Source of the DNA: Azohydromonas australica DSM 1124
Lineage (GTDB): Bacteria; Pseudomonadota; Gammaproteobacteria; Burkholderiales; Burkholderiaceae_C
Length of the DNA stretch: 64,000 bases
Reading direction: 5' to 3'
Assembly (NCBI RefSeq): GCF_000430725.1
Contig: NZ_KE387204.1
Location: 317,241-381,240, forward strand
Shown: piece by piece, positions 36,133 to 43,302 of the stretch
Position numbering within the stretch: the stretch's first letter is position 1
How the letters are laid out: each line of letters starts with the position of its first letter
The notes under the pieces: generated by a model
What the model saw: only the letters and a program-made list of their open reading frames with translations
Told to the model about the DNA's origin: nothing
Database searches by the model: none
Position numbers and translations under genes: made by a program

Positions 36133-36929
36133 ACTGGGACGCGCTGGACCCCGGCATCCTGGTCCCGGCCCTGCTGGCCGGGCTGCTGGTGCTGGCCACG
36201 CACGTGCCGCTGGGCGTGCAGGTGCTGGAGCGCGGCATCGTGTTCATCGACCTGGCCATCGCGCAGATCGCCGGCCTGGGCGTGATCGCGGCCGACACGC
36301 TGGGACTGCCCGAGGGCGGCCTGGCGGTGCAGGCCGCGGCGGTGGGCGCGGCACTGCTGGGCGCGCTGCTGCTGACCTGGACCGAGCGGCGCGCGCCGCG
36401 CCAGCAGGAGGCGCTCATCGGCGTGCTGTTCGTGCTGGCGGCCTGCGCCGGCCTGCTGCTGCTGGCCAACAACCCGCATGGCGGCGAGCACCTGAAGGAC
36501 CTGCTGGTCGGGCAGATCCTGTGGGTGCAGCCGCCGCAGCTCGTGGGGCTGGCGCTGCTGACGCTGCTGCTGCTGGGCGCCATGGCCTCGGGCTTGACGC
36601 GGCGGCTGGGCCGGCTGGGCTTCTACGCCGCCTTCGCGTTGGCGGTCACGGCCTCGGTGCAGCTGGTGGGCGTGTACCTGGTGTTCACCAGCCTGATCGT
36701 CCCGGCGCTGGCCACCACTGCGCTGCGCGGCCGCACGCGGCTGCTGGCGGGCTACGCCGTGGGCGTGGCGGGCTACGTGCTGGGGCTGGCGCTGTCGGCG
36801 CTGCTGGACTGGCCCACCGGCGCGGTGGTCGTGTGGACGCTGGCGCTGTGCGCCCTGGCCGCCGCGGCGCTGCTGCGGGGCCTGGGCCTGCGGGTGGCGG
36901 ACGAAGGCGCCGCGAACGGCGCGCACTGA
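36129..36929 (+). CDS. Metal ABC transporter permease (ABC-3/ZnuB family)
   Basis: The 266-residue protein has about eight membrane helices and family-typical segments: LAGLLVLATHVPLGVQVLERGIVFIDLAIAQIAGLGV (the ABC-3 N-terminal signature), EALIGVLFVLAACAGLLLLANNPHGGEHLKDLLVGQILW, and VQLVGVYLVFTSLIVPALATTA. Its ATG overlaps the stop of the binding-protein gene (ATGA). No ABC ATPase gene follows or precedes in the cluster. It must therefore use an ATPase encoded elsewhere, or the system works in another way. Confidence 0.88.
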   Translation: MNWDALDPGILVPALLAGLLVLATHVPLGVQVLERGIVFIDLAIAQIAGLGVIAADTLGLPEGGLAVQAAAVGAALLGALLLTWTERRAPRQQEALIGVLFVLAACAGLLLLANNPHGGEHLKDLLVGQILWVQPPQLVGLALLTLLLLGAMASGLTRRLGRLGFYAAFALAVTASVQLVGVYLVFTSLIVPALATTALRGRTRLLAGYAVGVAGYVLGLALSALLDWPTGAVVVWTLALCALAAAALLRGLGLRVADEGAANGAH

Positions 36930-36956
36930 GGCGCGCCGGCGCGACGCGTTGCCTGA

Positions 36957-37157
36957 CTACATCGGCGCCGGTGGCGGGGGAGCCGGCGGGGTGGGATCCG
37001 TGGGGCCGGGAACCGGGTCGCCGATGGGCGGCGGCCCCGGAGGTAGCGGCGCCGGTGCGGGCGAGGGCGGCATCACCGGCTCGGGAGGCTCGATGTGCGC
37101 CCACAGCGCGGGCAGGGGGCACCGGTGCGGCAGCCCCGGGGTCGTGAACGGCGTCAT
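36957..37157 (-). CDS. Small proline-rich hypothetical protein
   Basis: The 66-residue frame is extremely Pro-rich (PPEPVMPPSPAPAPLPPGPPPIGDPVPGP, ending PPPPAPM), five bases downstream of the csbD-like gene on the same strand. Short Pro-rich proteins of this kind occur in related bacteria, but composition alone is weak evidence. The ribosome site is poor. It could be a chance frame in GC-rich DNA. Confidence 0.4.
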   Translation of the reverse strand: MTPFTTPGLPHRCPLPALWAHIEPPEPVMPPSPAPAPLPPGPPPIGDPVPGPTDPTPPAPPPPAPM

Positions 37158-37162
37158 GCGGC

Positions 37163-37348
37163 TCAGAGCTTGTCGATGCCCTTCTTGACCTCTTCCTTGG
37201 CGTCGCCCACGTTCTTGCGCACGGTGCCGCCGACCTGATCGACGCGGCCTTCCTGCTGCATCTGGCGGTTGCCGGTGAGATCGCCGGCGGCCTCCTTGAT
37301 GCGGCCCTTGGCGTCGTCGACGCGTCCCTTCACTTGGTCCTTGTTCAT
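37163..37348 (-). CDS. CsbD family stress-response protein
   Basis: The 61-residue hydrophilic protein starts MNKDQVKGRVDDAKGRIKEAAGDLTG, the CsbD/YjbJ signature, followed by NRQMQQEGRVDQVGGTVRKNVGDAKEEVKKGIDKL. The family is small, cytoplasmic and induced by general stress or phosphate/osmotic stress; the biochemical role is unknown. A strong AAGGAG ribosome site precedes the ATG at 37348. Confidence 0.9.
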   Translation of the reverse strand: MNKDQVKGRVDDAKGRIKEAAGDLTGNRQMQQEGRVDQVGGTVRKNVGDAKEEVKKGIDKL

Positions 37349-37682
37349 CTCGTGCTCCTTGTGGGTTCTTGCCGGCATCTGCCGGCCGTTTCACTCTGGA
37401 ACAGCAGCCGGGCCGGCGCTGTAGGCGGGCATGCCGTGTTCCCGTAGGCGCTGGCCGCAGTTTTTTCACGCTGAGGCGGGTTTTTGCCGCTCGGCCCCGG
37501 GGAAACACGCGGAAGCCGTGAAGCCGGTCTCGCGGACATTGGCGCCCAGTTCACCGAGGAGGCCCCCGTGCGCGGCTCCCGGCCCGGCCAGTCCGGAATC
37601 CCAGCCCCAGAATTTCCCCGGATCGCGGGACTTTTCTTGTGCAGCGCACCATTTTTGGAACGGCGATTGCAACTCCGCGCTC
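37349..37682. other. Intergenic region of about 330 bases
   Basis: No convincing gene. There is a short imperfect inverted repeat (TGCCGGCATCTGCCGGC) near the csbD side. The promoter of csbD must lie here, but no clear hexamers were found. Confidence 0.4.
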
Positions 37683-37976
37683 ATGGACGCTCCATCCGCC
37701 CCGTCTGCTCTTCCCTGGCACAGGCGCGTGCTCGACTGGCTCGGCGTGGAAGTTGCAGCCGACGCGAGCGATTCGCCCTCGCCTTTGCCGCTGTCACAGC
37801 CAGGAGAACGCTTCTCCTGGGAGCCCGTGCCGCCGGCTCCGCGCCCGCCCCAGTGGGGTGCCGCAAACCTTCCGGAACTGCTGCTGGGGCAGGAGCCCGG
37901 GGCTGGCGCTGACGGCGCGGTTTGCGGTCCGGCCATCAGCCCCTTCTCCGGTCCAGCCGCCACCCCTTCAGCCTGA
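37683..37976 (+). CDS. Possible small hypothetical protein
   Basis: The 97-residue frame (ATG 37683) reads PWHRRVLDWLGVEVAADASDSPSPLPLSQPGERFSWEPVPPAPRPPQWG, a more protein-like composition than the overlapping frames. No family is recognised and no strong ribosome site is visible. It is followed 73 bases later by the conserved cupin-like gene in a different frame, so a decayed N-terminal part or an independent small gene are both possible. Confidence 0.35.
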   Translation: MDAPSAPSALPWHRRVLDWLGVEVAADASDSPSPLPLSQPGERFSWEPVPPAPRPPQWGAANLPELLLGQEPGAGADGAVCGPAISPFSGPAATPSA

Positions 37977-38049
37977 ACGCCTTGCCGGGCCAGGCGCGTG
38001 GCCCGCGCCAGAAAGCCAGCGCCAAAACTGCATCGACGACACCGACGCC

Positions 38050-38451
38050 ATGGATCTCATCACCGGCAACGCGTTTGAGGCCGACACCCAGGGCACGGGC
38101 TGGTTCATCGGCTTCAGCGACTGGTCGCGCCACGGTCCTGGCGAGCTGCTGCACGTGCCGCAGGACCAGCCCGTGCAAGGCCTGTGCGTCAAGTGGTTCG
38201 ACCACCCTGCGGGCCACGAGAGCGGCCTGGGCAAGCCACTGAGCGAAGGGCGCACGGTGTCAATCCTGACAAGCGCCGGCTCCCGCTTCCGCATCGACTT
38301 CAGCACCGATCCCGACTTCCCCGCCGCGCTCACGCGCAGCGTGCTGCTGCAGCGTCCCGGCGACTACGCCGCCTGGGGCGCGGGGCTGCACCACCGCTGG
38401 GCCGCCCTGGAGCGCTCCACTGTCATCACCCTGCGCTGGAATCCCGCCTGA
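38050..38451 (+). CDS. Conserved hypothetical protein, cupin-like
   Basis: The 133-residue product reads like a small beta-barrel: GTGWFIGFSDWSRHGPGELLHVPQDQPVQGLCVKWFDHPAGHESGLGKPLSEGRTVSILTSAGSRFRIDFS, ending with GDYAAWGAGLHHRWAALERSTVITLRW. The regular alternation and His residues in the expected strands resemble one-domain cupin-like proteins found widely in betaproteobacteria. It has no signal peptide. A metal-binding or sensor role is possible, but I assign no function. The ATG at 38050 is the first one compatible with the conserved part. Confidence 0.65.
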   Translation: MDLITGNAFEADTQGTGWFIGFSDWSRHGPGELLHVPQDQPVQGLCVKWFDHPAGHESGLGKPLSEGRTVSILTSAGSRFRIDFSTDPDFPAALTRSVLLQRPGDYAAWGAGLHHRWAALERSTVITLRWNPA

Positions 38452-38573
38452 AGTTTCCCTTCGCAAGGACGACTGGGGTTTCCCCGGTACGGATCCTGCT
38501 TGCTTCACGTCAAGGAGAAATTTGCGCCCTGTCGTGGTGCGCGAAACGGTAGAGACCAAAGGAGGGTTGATTC

Positions 38574-39266
38574 ATGCAGATCATTACTGCGGCGCCTGCC
38601 ATTCAACGCGCCGGCCAGCATGCCGTTGCCGCGCCCAAATCGAGCCTGACCGGCGAGGTATTCGGGAAACTCATCAACCTTTCCGGGCGCCGGCGTTTCA
38701 CCTCCCAGCGCGTCGTGCTCTACGCCGTGCTGGCGCTCAAGGGAAAAGCCGGTGCGCTGGAGGTCTCACGGGAAGCGCTTTCCATATTCGAGAAAGCCCA
38801 TGCCGACCTGATGCGGGGAAATTCCGAAATGCCGGGAATCTTCTGCCCCGAGTTGCAGCAGGCTTATGTGACGGACGGCGGCGACCGGGCGATCAGGGAA
38901 TTCATCGAGCTGGCGCGGCAGACGCAGGACACCATCGGCAACAAGGTGCGCGGCTCGGCCGAGCTGCTCAACCGGCTGGTGGAGAGCGCCACGCCGCTGC
39001 TGGGCACGCTCAACGGCATCACGCAGCTGTACGAGGACCTGGCGCGACGGCAGGCGCAGCAGGCCAAGAAGCAGCTCGTGGGCGTGATCAGCGAGATCGA
39101 ATCCATCGCCAAGGAGGCGCGCATCGTGCTGTTCAACGCCCAGATTGCCGCGGCCCGCGCGCAGTCCTCCGGCCGGGAGTTCTCGGTGGTGACCAAGGAG
39201 CTGTCCAACATCACCGCCCGCATCGACGAACTCGCGCGCGAGGCGCTGCGCAGCTCGGCGCACTGA
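38574..39266 (+). CDS. Small soluble chemoreceptor-like protein (PilJ-type sensor helix plus MCP signalling tip)
   Basis: The 230-residue protein lacks any membrane segment. Its N-terminal third (about 25-60, GKLINLSGRRRFTSQRVVLYAVLAL) matches the first helix of the PilJ type-IV-pilus chemoreceptor sensor domain. The C-terminal part (about 175-225, EIESIAKEARIVLFNAQIAAARAQSSGREFSVVTKELSNITARIDELA) matches the conserved hairpin tip of methyl-accepting chemotaxis proteins, which contacts CheA/CheW. It is less than half the usual length and lacks the methylation helices. AAAGGAGG precedes the ATG, so it should be well translated. No che genes are in the window. I infer a cytoplasmic mini-receptor or an antagonist of receptor arrays. 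Confidence 0.75.
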   Translation: MQIITAAPAIQRAGQHAVAAPKSSLTGEVFGKLINLSGRRRFTSQRVVLYAVLALKGKAGALEVSREALSIFEKAHADLMRGNSEMPGIFCPELQQAYVTDGGDRAIREFIELARQTQDTIGNKVRGSAELLNRLVESATPLLGTLNGITQLYEDLARRQAQQAKKQLVGVISEIESIAKEARIVLFNAQIAAARAQSSGREFSVVTKELSNITARIDELAREALRSSAH

Positions 39267-39346
39267 GCCCGGCCGGCCGCGCCGTCCACGGCCGGCAAGT
39301 CCCGGCTTTTAAGATGGCGGGTTTTGCCACTCCGGGATTTCAGTAC

Positions 39347-39742
39347 ATGGATTCAGACCGCTTCCAGCGTGGGCAGGCCACGCTTTCCAGCATTCACGGC
39401 CATATCGGCGAAGGCGTGATGAAGGCGCTGGGCGATATTGCACCGGAGTTTGCGCGCTTCATCATCGAATTTCCCTACGGCGACATCTACGCCCGCGGCA
39501 TTCTCTCGCCACGCGAGCGCCAGATCGCCACCATCGCCTCGCTGGTCACGCTTGGCCATTCGCCCAAGGAACTGCGCGCCCATATCCAGGGCGGGCTCAA
39601 CGTGGGCTGCTCGAAGCAGGACATCGTCGAGGTCATCATGCAGATGGCGGTGTATGCCGGGTTCCCGGCCGCGGTGAACGCGCTGCTGGTCGCCAAGGAG
39701 GTATTCCAGGAAATCGACGAGCGCGTAGAGGCTGGCGACTGA
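39347..39742 (+). CDS. Carboxymuconolactone decarboxylase/AhpD family protein
   Basis: The 131-residue product has the CMD-family core: PYGDIYARGILSPRERQIATIASLVTLGHSPKELRAHIQGGLNVGCSKQDIVEVIMQMAVYAGFPAAVNAL. The pattern REL..IA.L...G...EL..H......G.....I.E.......Y.G.P is diagnostic of gamma-carboxymuconolactone decarboxylase-like proteins. It lacks the CxxC redox motif of AhpD, so it is more likely of the decarboxylase-like or unknown subgroup. The start at 39347 is preferred; 39314 is also in frame. A hairpin-and-T-rich terminator follows. Confidence 0.82.
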   Translation: MDSDRFQRGQATLSSIHGHIGEGVMKALGDIAPEFARFIIEFPYGDIYARGILSPRERQIATIASLVTLGHSPKELRAHIQGGLNVGCSKQDIVEVIMQMAVYAGFPAAVNALLVAKEVFQEIDERVEAGD

Positions 39743-39748
39743 TTTTCC

Positions 39749-39767
39749 AACCCCTCTTTTTGGGGTT
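39749..39767 (+). terminator. Terminator-like hairpin after the CMD gene
   Basis: AACCCC and GGGGTT form a 6-bp stem around the loop TCTTTTT, seven bases after the stop codon. The loop itself carries the T-run and no clear T-tract follows, so this is a moderate call. Confidence 0.5.
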
Positions 39768-39807
39768 ATCCCGCCCAGGAGTTTTGTCCCGATGCTCCGG
39801 ATTCTTC

Positions 39808-39860
39808 CCCAGGAGTCTCCTCCTGGGAGCATAAATAACCGCGGCTTGCGCGGGTTGTTT
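39808..39860. other. Two adjacent hairpins of unknown role
   Basis: CCCAGGAG-TCTC-CTCCTGGG (39808-39827) is a perfect 8-bp hairpin with a tetraloop. Ten bases on, AACCGCG...CGCGGGTT (39837-39856) forms a second stem followed by GTTT. Lying between the CMD gene and a small frame with its own terminator, they could be part of a small RNA or a leader. Confidence 0.35.
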
Positions 39861-39931
39861 CGAGGGGGCACGCTAGTATCTGTCCAAGGCCGCTACCGGG
39901 CCTGGACCTATATTCAGCAAGGGGTCTCGCT

Positions 39932-40045
39932 ATGAACGTTGCGCTGCTCTGGGTGTGGATGGCCATGGAAAGCTTGCACCTGAAACCCGCCGCGGTGGAT
40001 TTCGCGCTGGCATGGGCGATGAAGCACCATCTGAATTACTGGTGA
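39932..40045 (+). CDS. Very small protein, 37 aa
   Basis: A 37-codon frame from ATG 39932 (AAGGGG ribosome site 8-13 bases upstream) encodes MNVALLWVWMAMESLHLK and ends KHHLNYW. It has an amphipathic, hydrophobic first half and a His/aromatic end. A perfect 10-bp terminator follows 43 bases after the stop, and the upstream tract is AT-richer with promoter-like TATATT (39910), so it looks like its own transcription unit. I do not recognise the peptide. It is too short for routine gene finding. Confidence 0.45.
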   Translation: MNVALLWVWMAMESLHLKPAAVDFALAWAMKHHLNYW

Positions 40046-40088
40046 ATACCACAGCCGCTTCACAGCGGCGATGTGTGGTGTGCAGTGG

Positions 40089-40118
40089 AACCGGCCCGGG
40101 CGCGGGCCGGTTCTCTTT
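40089..40118 (+). terminator. Rho-independent terminator after the 37-aa gene
   Basis: AACCGGCCCG-GGCG-CGGGCCGGTT is a perfect 10-bp stem followed by CTCTTT. Confidence 0.75.
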
Positions 40119-40169
40119 CAGGACCTCGGGCACCATGCGCCTTCCACCCCTCCCGAGAAGGAGCGCTCG

Positions 40170-40568
40170 ATGCTCACCGGTGCCTGTCTCTGCGGCCAGC
40201 TGCGCTACGAAGCCGGCGGTACGCCCTTTCACCTGACCAACTGCCACTGCGCCACCTGCAGGCGCAGCAGCGGCGCGCCCTTCGTGGCCTGGTTCAGCGT
40301 GCCGCGCGCGGACTTCCGCTTTGTCCAGGGCACGCCGGCGCGCTTCAATTCCAGCGAGCACGGCACGCGCAGCTTCTGCCCGCAGTGCGGCAGCCCGCTG
40401 ACCTTCGAGAGCAGCCGCGCGCCCGGCGAGATCGACGTCACCACCTGCACCCTGGACGACCCCGAGTCGCTTCCGCCCGAGGACCACACCTGGGTCCGTA
40501 GCCGCTTGCGCTGGGTTCATCTCGACGACGGGTTGCCGGCCTACGAGCAGGCCCGGTCCACGGGCTGA
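40170..40568 (+). CDS. GFA/CENP-V family zinc-binding protein
   Basis: The 132-residue protein has the GFA (glutathione-dependent formaldehyde-activating enzyme-like) zinc signature in order: GACLCGQLRYEA (C-x-C), NCHCATCRRSSGAPFVAWFSV, and RSFCPQCGSPLTF. The spacing of cysteines and the following EIDVTTCTLDDP and HTWVRSRLRWVHLDDGLPAYE match the family. Formaldehyde activity has not held up for many members, so the substrate is open. GAAGGAG is the ribosome site for the ATG at 40170. Confidence 0.88.
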   Translation: MLTGACLCGQLRYEAGGTPFHLTNCHCATCRRSSGAPFVAWFSVPRADFRFVQGTPARFNSSEHGTRSFCPQCGSPLTFESSRAPGEIDVTTCTLDDPESLPPEDHTWVRSRLRWVHLDDGLPAYEQARSTG

Positions 40569-40658
40569 GCTTCAGGCTGCTTCCACTGCCCGCGGCGCGC
40601 GGCGGTATGGCGCTTGCTGACCGGGCAGCCGACGCTGCCCCGGACCTGGAGCCCTTTC

Positions 40659-40856
40659 ATGCGCCTGTTGCTCGCGATATTCCTGCCCTTCGTCGTCTTC
40701 TTCACCATCGGCCGGCCGATCGCCGGCGTCATCTGCCTGATCCTGCAGATCACTCTCCTGGGCTGGCTGCCGGCCGCCATCTGGGCGGTGTACGCGCTGA
40801 GCCAGTACAAGACCGACAAGAAGATCCAGCAGGCGATGCGGCAGCCGCGCACCTGA
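40659..40856 (+). CDS. YqaE/Pmp3 family small membrane protein
   Basis: The 65-residue protein has two hydrophobic helices (LLLAIFLPFVVFFTIG and AGVICLILQITLLGWLPAAIWAVYAL) and a basic tail (QYKTDKKIQQAMRQPRT). The pattern of F-L-P-F-V....G and ILQ..LLGWLPA.IWA.Y matches UPF0057/YqaE, inner-membrane proteolipids linked to salt or membrane-potential stress. The start at 40659 excludes the unrelated first 15 residues of the longer frame. It converges on the phytochrome operon. Confidence 0.85.
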   Translation: MRLLLAIFLPFVVFFTIGRPIAGVICLILQITLLGWLPAAIWAVYALSQYKTDKKIQQAMRQPRT

Positions 40857-40891
40857 CGCTGCTGCCGAGCCGCCGCGGCTTTACACCGCGC

Positions 40892-42826
40892 TCACGCCGC
40901 CCGCTGCGCCAGCACCCGCTGCACCAGCGAATGCACCGCGCTCGGGTCCGCCGGCTTCACCACGTGGCCTGAGAAGCCCGCGCGCGTCGAGCGCTCCACG
41001 TCCGAGGGCGTGCCGTAGCCGCTGAGGGCGATCACGGGGCAGGAGCCGCACAGCTCGCGCCCCACGTCGATGCCGCTGCCGTCGGGCAGGCCCAGGTCGG
41101 TCAGCACCACGTCGAAGCGGTCCCGGCGCGCCACCGACAGTGCGTCCGCGCGCGTGCCCACGTGCGTGACGCGGTAACCCAGGTCTTCCAGCGACAGTCG
41201 CATCGCCTCGGCCGCGTCCTCGTTGTCCTCGACCAGCAGCAGCCGCGTGCCGTAGTCCTCGTCCTGCGCCGGCAGCGCCGCGCCGTCCACGGGCTGCGGC
41301 GCCTGCTGCGACAGCGGCACGCGGATCGTCAACGTGGTGCCCAGGCCGAGGCCGTCGCTGGCGGCCTCGATGTGCCCGCCGTGCTCGCCCACCAGCCCGC
41401 GCGCGATGGCCAGCCCGAGCCCCAGCCCGCCGAAGCGCCGCGGCACGTCGCTGTCGGCCTGGCGGAAGGCCGTGAACAGCTGCGGCAGCGCCTCCGCGGC
41501 GATGCCGATGCCGTCGTCGGTGCAGGTGAAGCTGAACTCGCCGTCCGCGCTCGACGTGCGCAGCACGATGCCCCCGCCTTCGGGCGTGAACTTGATGGCG
41601 TTGCGCACCACGTTCCACAGCACCTGCTGCATGCGCGCCTCGTCGGCCATCACGGTGCTGTGCGTCGCCTCCAGCGCCAGCGTCAGCCGCAGCCGCTTGG
41701 CGCCGATGTCGTCGGCCAGCATCTCCGCCACCGCGTGCACCAGCCGGTGCAGGTCCACCGGCTGCAGGTGCAGCGTGAGCTTGCCGGCGGTGATGGAGGT
41801 GAGGTCGAGCAGGTCCTCGATCAGCCGTGCCTCCAGCGCCACGTTGCGCCGGATCATCGGCAGCAGCTTGCGGTACTGCGCCGGAATCTGCGCCACCTGC
41901 TCCAGCAGGTACACCGCCGAGGCGATGGGCGTCAGCGGCGTGCGCAGCTCGTGCGAGAGCATGGCCAGGAAGCGGTCCTTGGCCCGGTTGGCCTGCTCCG
42001 CCTCCTCCTTGGCCGCGCGCAGCCGCGCCGCGTGCGCATGCGCCTGCGTCACGTCGTGCACCAGCTTGCAGAAGCCGCTGTGCCGCCCCGCGTCGTCGAA
42101 CAGCGGCGTGGTCAGCCCTTCCGCGCGCAGCCGGGTGCCGTCGATGCGCAGCATCCAGCGTTCGTCCGCGGCCTTGCCCTCGCGCAGCGCCTGTTCCAGC
42201 CCCGACTCGAACACCAGCGCCTGCCGGTCCTCGGCCGTGTAGAGCAGGTCGGCACGGTGGCCCAGCACCTGCTCGCGCGCGAAGCCGAACACGTCCTGCG
42301 CGCCGCGGTTCCAGCTGCGGATGCGGCCCTCGGTGTCCAGCACCACCACCGCGTAGTCGTGCAGCGCGTCCACCACGCGCGCGAACAGCGCGTCGGCCTC
42401 GCGCAGCTGGCGCTCGGCGCGCCCGCGCCCGTCGCGCTCGGCCGCCTCGCGCAGCGCGCGCTCCAGCACCAGCGGCAGCCGCTCCAGGCGGCTCTTGCTG
42501 ACGTAGTCGGTGGCGCCGCGCTTGAGCAGCTCCACCGCGTTGTCCTCGCCAATGACGCCGGAGACGAAGATGAAGGGCACGCCCGGCGCCAGCGCGCGCG
42601 CCAGCTCCAGCGCCTGCGCGCCGCTGAAGCCCGGCAGCTCGTAGTCGGAGAGGATCAGCTCCAGATCGCCGCCGCGCAGCTGCTCGGTGAAGCCGTCCTC
42701 GTCGCACACCACGCGCATCGCCGCGCCCGGGTAGTGCCTGCGCAGCGCCTCGCGGATCAGCTCGGCGTCGAAGCGCGAGTCCTCCAGCAACAGCACCCTC
42801 AGCGGCTGGTCGCGGAATTCGCTCAT
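40892..42826 (-). CDS. REC-PAS-HisKA-HATPase-REC hybrid histidine kinase
   Basis: The 644-residue protein starts with a receiver (about 8-125; VLLLEDSRFDAELIREAL, acceptor Asp in LILSDYELPGFSG, Lys in YVSKSRLERL), then a PAS domain (about 145-260), HisKA with LAMLSHELRTPLTPIASAVYLLEQV, an HATPase (WNVVRNAIKFTPEGGGI, DDGIGIAAEALPQLFTAF, GGLGLGLAIARGLVGEHGG), and a second receiver (LLVEDNEDAAEAMRLSLEDLG, Asp in VVLTDLGLPDG, Lys in VVKPADPS). No membrane segments. It is the last gene of the bacteriophytochrome operon; the ATG at 42826 has GGAGGAG upstream. The N-terminal receiver suggests that it takes phosphate from another kinase and relays it. Confidence 0.9.
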   Translation of the reverse strand: MSEFRDQPLRVLLLEDSRFDAELIREALRRHYPGAAMRVVCDEDGFTEQLRGGDLELILSDYELPGFSGAQALELARALAPGVPFIFVSGVIGEDNAVELLKRGATDYVSKSRLERLPLVLERALREAAERDGRGRAERQLREADALFARVVDALHDYAVVVLDTEGRIRSWNRGAQDVFGFAREQVLGHRADLLYTAEDRQALVFESGLEQALREGKAADERWMLRIDGTRLRAEGLTTPLFDDAGRHSGFCKLVHDVTQAHAHAARLRAAKEEAEQANRAKDRFLAMLSHELRTPLTPIASAVYLLEQVAQIPAQYRKLLPMIRRNVALEARLIEDLLDLTSITAGKLTLHLQPVDLHRLVHAVAEMLADDIGAKRLRLTLALEATHSTVMADEARMQQVLWNVVRNAIKFTPEGGGIVLRTSSADGEFSFTCTDDGIGIAAEALPQLFTAFRQADSDVPRRFGGLGLGLAIARGLVGEHGGHIEAASDGLGLGTTLTIRVPLSQQAPQPVDGAALPAQDEDYGTRLLLVEDNEDAAEAMRLSLEDLGYRVTHVGTRADALSVARRDRFDVVLTDLGLPDGSGIDVGRELCGSCPVIALSGYGTPSDVERSTRAGFSGHVVKPADPSAVHSLVQRVLAQRAA

Positions 42827-42843
42827 GCCCGTGCTCCTCCCGC

Positions 42844-43302
42844 TCATTCCTGCGGCCGCGTGGCCTTGACCGAGCCCGGCGGCGGCTCGTTGAGCACGGC
42901 CCAGAACATGCCCAGGTCGGCAATGGCGTTGATGAACTGCTTGAACTCCACCGGCTTGACCACGTAGGCGTTCACGCCCAGCGCGTAGCTGCGCACCACG
43001 TCCGACTCCTCCTGCGAGGAGGTCAGCATCACCACCGGGATGCTGCGCAGCGTCTCCGAGGCGCGCACGGCCTGCAGCACCTCCAGCCCGTTGACCTTGG
43101 GCAGCTTGAGGTCCAGCAGGATCACGGCCGGGTTGCCGGCGGGGCGTGTGGCCCATTCGCCCTCGCGCTGCAGGTATTCCAACGCCATGGCGCCGTCGCG
43201 CACGATGACCACCTCGTTGGCGAGCTGGCTGCGTTCCAGCGCCACCAGCGTGAGCTCCAGGTCGCGGGGGTCGTCTTCGACGAGAAGGATGGGCTTGAGC
43301 AT
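42844..43302 (-). CDS. CheY-like response regulator (Rcp1 type), second copy
   Basis: The 152-residue single-domain receiver starts MLKPILLVEDDPRDLELTLVALERSQ and has the acceptor Asp in VILLDLKLPKVNGLEVLQAV, a TSS switch motif and Lys in VVKPVEFKQF. No output domain. Its ATG overlaps the end of the bacteriophytochrome gene, so it is the likely cognate regulator. It is nearly identical to the regulator gene at 45698-46156, as if one arose by recent duplication. Rcp1-type regulators pass phosphate from phytochrome kinases to other proteins. Confidence 0.9.
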   Translation of the reverse strand: MLKPILLVEDDPRDLELTLVALERSQLANEVVIVRDGAMALEYLQREGEWATRPAGNPAVILLDLKLPKVNGLEVLQAVRASETLRSIPVVMLTSSQEESDVVRSYALGVNAYVVKPVEFKQFINAIADLGMFWAVLNEPPPGSVKATRPQE

